DNA of 64,000 nt from Pandoraea captiosa (GTDB lineage Bacteria > Pseudomonadota > Gammaproteobacteria > Burkholderiales > Burkholderiaceae). The translations under genes and the position numbers were made by a program. Location: the NCBI RefSeq assembly GCF_902459775.1, contig NZ_CABPSQ010000002.1:868001-932000 (forward strand), given 5' to 3'. The notes under the pieces are model-generated. The model searched no databases. It had not been told where the DNA came from and was given only the letters and a program-made list of their open reading frames with translations. Positions 61,161 to 64,000 of the stretch are shown piece after piece; position 1 is the first letter of the stretch, and each line of letters starts with the position of its first letter.

Positions 61161-62116
61161 CGACTTACACCGTCGCGCCGCGCACCGGCCACCCGACCCT
61201 GCTGTACTCGGAACTCGATCTCGACATCGACAACCTCAAGGCTGACATTGCCGTGCTCGGCATGCCATATGGCGCGCCGTACGCCGCGTCCGACTTCAGT
61301 AACGACCAGACCAACGCGCCCTCGGCGATTCGTCAGGCGACCGACCGTGTGGTGCGTCGCCCCGAGCACTACGACTTCGATATCGACGGCCCGCTGTTGC
61401 AAGGCCGCAAGGACATCCGTTTCGTCGATTGCGGCGACATCGTGCCCGATCTGTCGAAGCCGGGCGAGCACTATGCGCGCGCCGAAGCGGCGGTGCGTCG
61501 CATTGCAGCAGGCGGCGCCATGCCGATCGTGCTGGGCGGCGATCACGGCATCACCACGCCGGTGCTGCGCGGCCTCGATCAGAAAGGGCCGATCACGCTC
61601 GTCCATATCGACGCCCATCTGGACTGGCGCGACGAAGTCAATGGGGTGCGCGAGGGCCTGTCGAGCCCGATTCGTCGAGCCTCGGAGATGGCGCACGTCG
61701 ATCGCATCGTCCAGATCGGTCTGCGCGCGCAAGGCAGCGGCCGTCCGGCCGATCTCGCGGCTGCGCGCGAGTACGGCGCAGAGCTGGTGACCGCGTACGA
61801 ACTGCACGACATCGGCATGGACGCCGTGCTCGATCGCATTCCCGACGGCGGCAACTACTACCTCACGATCGACGCGGACGGCCTCGATCCGTCGACGATG
61901 CCCGCCGTCGCGGGACCGGCGCCGGGCGGCGTGACCTTCGTGCAGGCGCGCAAGCTGATTCACGGCCTGGTGCGCAAGGGCCGCGTCGTGGGCATGGACA
62001 TCGTCGAGATTCAACCGGAGAAGGACGATGCCAACCTCATCTCCTGCGTGACGGCGGGACGCCTCATTCTGAACCTGATCGGCGCATCTATTCGCGCGGG
62101 ACACTTCGACAAATGA
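61157..62116 (+). CDS. Arginase/agmatinase-family ureohydrolase
   Basis: This 319-residue protein is a binuclear-metal (Mn, or Ni in some members) hydrolase that releases urea from a guanidino compound. All metal ligands are visible: His130 (GGDHG), Asp152, His154, Asp156 (HIDAHLDW), Asp239 and Asp241 (DADGLDPS). The substrate loop reads REGLSSPIRRASEM (about 165-178), and lacks the HGT-type histidine of standard agmatinases, so substrate specificity is probably different (guanidinobutyrate, guanidinopropionate or another guanidine). Its ATG overlaps the permease stop by 4 bp and its stop overlaps the ATPase start by 4 bp. Being enclosed by transporter genes makes an imported substrate likely. 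Confidence 0.88.
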   Translation: MTTYTVAPRTGHPTLLYSELDLDIDNLKADIAVLGMPYGAPYAASDFSNDQTNAPSAIRQATDRVVRRPEHYDFDIDGPLLQGRKDIRFVDCGDIVPDLSKPGEHYARAEAAVRRIAAGGAMPIVLGGDHGITTPVLRGLDQKGPITLVHIDAHLDWRDEVNGVREGLSSPIRRASEMAHVDRIVQIGLRAQGSGRPADLAAAREYGAELVTAYELHDIGMDAVLDRIPDGGNYYLTIDADGLDPSTMPAVAGPAPGGVTFVQARKLIHGLVRKGRVVGMDIVEIQPEKDDANLISCVTAGRLILNLIGASIRAGHFDK

Positions 62117-62859
62117 GCACCGCACAACCCATCATCGATATCCGCGGCGTCGACAAGTGGTACGGCGCGCACCACGTGCTCAAGCAATGCTCCACGCACG
62201 TTGCCAAAGGCGAGATCGTGGTGGTGTGCGGGCCGTCCGGCTCGGGGAAGTCGACGCTGATCAAGACGGTCAATGCGCTGGAGCCGTTTCAGAAGGGCGA
62301 CGTCGTCGTGGCGGGCACCTCGCTCACTGCGAAGTCGACCGATTTGCCGTCATTGCGCAGCAAGGTCGGCATGGTCTTCCAGCATTTCGAGCTGTTTCCG
62401 CATCTCGATCTCACGCGCAATCTCACGCTCGCCCAGCAAATCGTGCTGGGACGCGACGCCGATGCGGCGCGCACCAAGGCACGGGCGTTGCTGGATCGGG
62501 TCGGCCTGTCCGCGCACGCGCACAAGTATCCCGGGCAGCTATCGGGCGGGCAGCAGCAGCGTGTAGCCATCGCGCGTGCACTGTCGATGGACCCCATGGC
62601 GATGCTGTTCGACGAACCGACCTCGGCGCTCGATCCCGAGATGGTCAACGAAGTGCTCGACGTCATGGTCGAGCTCGCGCGTGAGGGCATGACGATGATG
62701 GTCGTCACGCATGAGATGGGCTTCGCGCGGCGCGTGGCGCATCGGGTGGTGTTCATGGAGGATGGCGCGATCGTCGAAGACAGTCCGACCGACGCGTTTT
62801 TCAACGAGGCCGCCAGCCCTGCCGCCAAACGTTTTCTCTCGAAGATTCTCGCGCATTGA
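62113..62859 (+). CDS. ABC transporter ATP-binding protein, GlnQ/HisP type
   Basis: This 248-residue polar amino-acid-type ATPase energises the importer. Walker [16 protein letters not shown] (about residues 39-53), Q-loop VGMVFQHFELFPHL (about 85-98), signature LSGGQQQRVAIARAL (about 142-156), Walker B MLFDEPTSALDPE and switch VTHEMGFAR are all present. ATGA overlap with the ureohydrolase stop suggests tight coupling. The length is typical for the GlnQ class. Confidence 0.93.
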   Translation: MSTAQPIIDIRGVDKWYGAHHVLKQCSTHVAKGEIVVVCGPSGSGKSTLIKTVNALEPFQKGDVVVAGTSLTAKSTDLPSLRSKVGMVFQHFELFPHLDLTRNLTLAQQIVLGRDADAARTKARALLDRVGLSAHAHKYPGQLSGGQQQRVAIARALSMDPMAMLFDEPTSALDPEMVNEVLDVMVELAREGMTMMVVTHEMGFARRVAHRVVFMEDGAIVEDSPTDAFFNEAASPAAKRFLSKILAH

Positions 62860-62908
62860 GCGCGACTTCCCGCCAATTCATTGGAACGATCGGAACCCCA
62901 GGAACATC

Positions 62909-63322
62909 ATGACGCACACAAGAATCCGCAAGTTCAACACCCGCGAGACCTACCCGGAACAAAAGCTCGACAACGATCTGTGCCAGGCGGTCATCGCAGG
63001 CAACACCATCTATCTGCGCGGCCAGATCGGGCAGGATCTCGATACGCGCGAGTCGGTCGGCATCGGCGACGTGACGGCGCAGACCGAAAGAGCGATGGCC
63101 AACGTGAAGATGCTGCTCGACGAATGCGGCAGTCAGCTCGCGGACATCTGCAAGGTCACCGTGTACATCGTCGACCCGCGATATCGCGAGGCGGTGTACA
63201 ACGTGATGGGACGCTGGCTCAAGGGCGTGTTCCCCGTGTCGACGGGCATCGTGGTGCAGGCGCTGGCGCGCCCGGAGTGGCTGGTGGAGATCGATGTGAC
63301 GGCTGTGAAGCCCACGGCGTGA
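62909..63322 (+). CDS. RidA/YjgF-family reactive-imine deaminase
   Basis: This 137-residue RidA-fold protein probably trimerises and hydrolyses enamine/imine intermediates made by PLP enzymes or amine oxidases. The core motifs are AGNTIYLRGQIGQDL (about residues 30-44), DVTAQTERAMANVKMLLDEC (about 55-74) and the C-terminal ARPEWLVEIDVTAV, whose Arg-x3-10-Glu holds the substrate carboxylate in active RidA members. It follows the ATPase by 49 bp in the operon, and suggests that an amine or imine forms after the ureohydrolase step. ATG 62909 has CAGGAACATC upstream. Confidence 0.9.
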   Translation: MTHTRIRKFNTRETYPEQKLDNDLCQAVIAGNTIYLRGQIGQDLDTRESVGIGDVTAQTERAMANVKMLLDECGSQLADICKVTVYIVDPRYREAVYNVMGRWLKGVFPVSTGIVVQALARPEWLVEIDVTAVKPTA

Positions 63323-63380
63323 CGAAGGGATAGCCGACGGTGTGACGACAGCATTACGCGCATCGAACGAGTCCGCATGC

Positions 63381-63416
63381 AAAAGCCCAGGCCGACGCAG
63401 GCGTGTCGGCCTTGGG
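63381..63416 (-). terminator. Terminator of the minus-strand gene at the right edge
   Basis: On the minus strand, cccaaggccgac and gtcggcctggg pair (one bulged base) around gcctgc and are followed by CTTTT. It lies 15 bp past the stop of the secreted protein gene. Confidence 0.7.
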
Positions 63417-63430
63417 CGCCGTCGTAGCCT

Positions 63431-63997
63431 TCAGAAGCGGCGCTTGACGTACACCGTTGCGCCGAGATCTTTCTGGCGAAGGATCGGAATCTTGGCGCTC
63501 GCGGAAATGGTCCAGTCCTCTGTCTTGAGCGAGAGTCCGCGCTTGGGATCGGAGCCGAGCTTGTCGTCCGAATTGTTCCATTGGACGAGAGACAACTGTG
63601 GCGAGCGGTTGGGCCCGATGCTCAGGTAACTCTGCTGGGTTTTGGCCGCGGCGGCGTCCGCGGCAGGCGTCGATTCGAGCCAGTCCGCCGACCGGTGGTC
63701 GTTTCCATGCGCCGCACTATTGACGGCTTCGATCCGCGTGTAGAGAAATGCGTCGGTCTGCGTCACCGGCATTCTGTCGATGCGCTCCGGTGTCTCCGGG
63801 CTCTCCCGACCGAACGGATACAGGGTAACGGGAACGGGCGGGACGGCGGCGACCGACACGGGGGCAGGTGGGGGTGGGACGCGCACGGGTAGCGGTGATG
63901 GCCCGAGATTGGCCATGATCATCTGTTCGGATGAACCCGAGTCGGCGCCCGCAGCCAACGCCACGCCGCTAAGCGTGACGACACAGGCACCTATCAT
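63431..63997 (-). CDS. Secreted protein of unknown function, possibly cut by the window edge
   Basis: I do not recognise this protein of 188 residues as read. It begins with a likely signal peptide (ACVVTLSGVALAAGADSG) and continues with a proline/valine-rich stretch (about residues 30-60, LPVRVPPPPAPVSVAAVPPV). The remaining globular part has no family landmarks that I can see and ends SAKIPILRQKDLGATVYVKR followed by RF. The C-terminal aromatic residue and alternating pattern hint at an outer-membrane or surface role but this is weak. The ATG at 63997 is only 3 bp from the window edge, so the real start may lie outside. Confidence 0.55.
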   Translation of the reverse strand: MIGACVVTLSGVALAAGADSGSSEQMIMANLGPSPLPVRVPPPPAPVSVAAVPPVPVTLYPFGRESPETPERIDRMPVTQTDAFLYTRIEAVNSAAHGNDHRSADWLESTPAADAAAAKTQQSYLSIGPNRSPQLSLVQWNNSDDKLGSDPKRGLSLKTEDWTISASAKIPILRQKDLGATVYVKRRF

Positions 63998-64000
63998 CCA

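Overview
The window is GC-rich, densely coded bacterial chromosome. LysR-regulated aromatic catabolism, AAHS-type transporters, a Ku/LigD pair, Burkholderia-type porin and a two-partner-secretion adhesin together suggest a betaproteobacterium of the Burkholderiaceae. Pandoraea or a close relative is my guess; it is not proven by anything here. I see no rRNA, tRNA or CRISPR array and no complete insertion sequence.

Layout. 162-3882: ilvE, a small membrane protein, and a YfcF-like glutathione transferase divergent from a LysR gene with a perfect dyad between them. 3989-9670: a LysR regulator followed by a catabolic set (type I extradiol dioxygenase, a class II aldolase homologue whose metal ligands are replaced, an AAHS permease, a porin) closed by a strong terminator. 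9800-12260: aldo/keto reductase divergent from an AraC regulator. 12290-17069: ligD and ku (bacterial NHEJ, overlapping by 4 bp), then a glycine-zipper membrane protein and a CxxC zinc-ribbon protein. 17146-24800: a 2-hydroxyacid dehydrogenase and a complete 3-hydroxybenzoate/gentisate pathway (permease, 3-hydroxybenzoate 6-hydroxylase, maleylpyruvate isomerase, fumarylpyruvate hydrolase, gentisate dioxygenase) with a divergent LysR gene, a recognisable promoter and a LysR-type dyad near -64. 24835-26911: a ParA-like protein with an abolished P-loop, a 43-residue overlapping ORF, and a ruvA gene without ruvB or ruvC beside it. 27078-31693: LysR, KgtP-like permease, a GhrA-like reductase and a GntR regulator.

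31694-41097 is a minus-strand block that combines an oligopeptide-type ABC importer with acyl-CoA/AMP ligase, SDR, thioesterase and quinone-oxidoreductase genes, which looks like import followed by CoA-dependent breakdown of an unknown acid. 41207-46208 holds a DUF2817-type peptidase, a VOC protein, a second class II aldolase with intact metal ligands, a HAD hydrolase and a LysR gene.

46221-57708 is a contact-dependent-inhibition-like locus: a TpsB transporter divergent from a 2,973-residue TpsA exoprotein, whose AT-richer C-terminal region overlaps by ATGA a 92-residue two-helix membrane protein (candidate immunity protein). Directly downstream lies a decayed copy of an internal segment of the same exoprotein gene. 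57728-63322: a LysR gene divergent from a six-gene operon coding an amino-acid-type ABC importer, a ureohydrolase and a RidA protein, probably for uptake and hydrolysis of a guanidino compound. A secreted proline-rich protein runs to the right edge.

The most interesting items are the unidentified TpsA C-terminal module with its partner, the adjacent exoprotein remnant, the P-loop-dead ParA with the small overlapping ORF, the ligand-less aldolase homologue in the dioxygenase operon, and a recurring pattern of roughly 10-bp tandem repeats that place stop codons in all three frames just after genuine stops.
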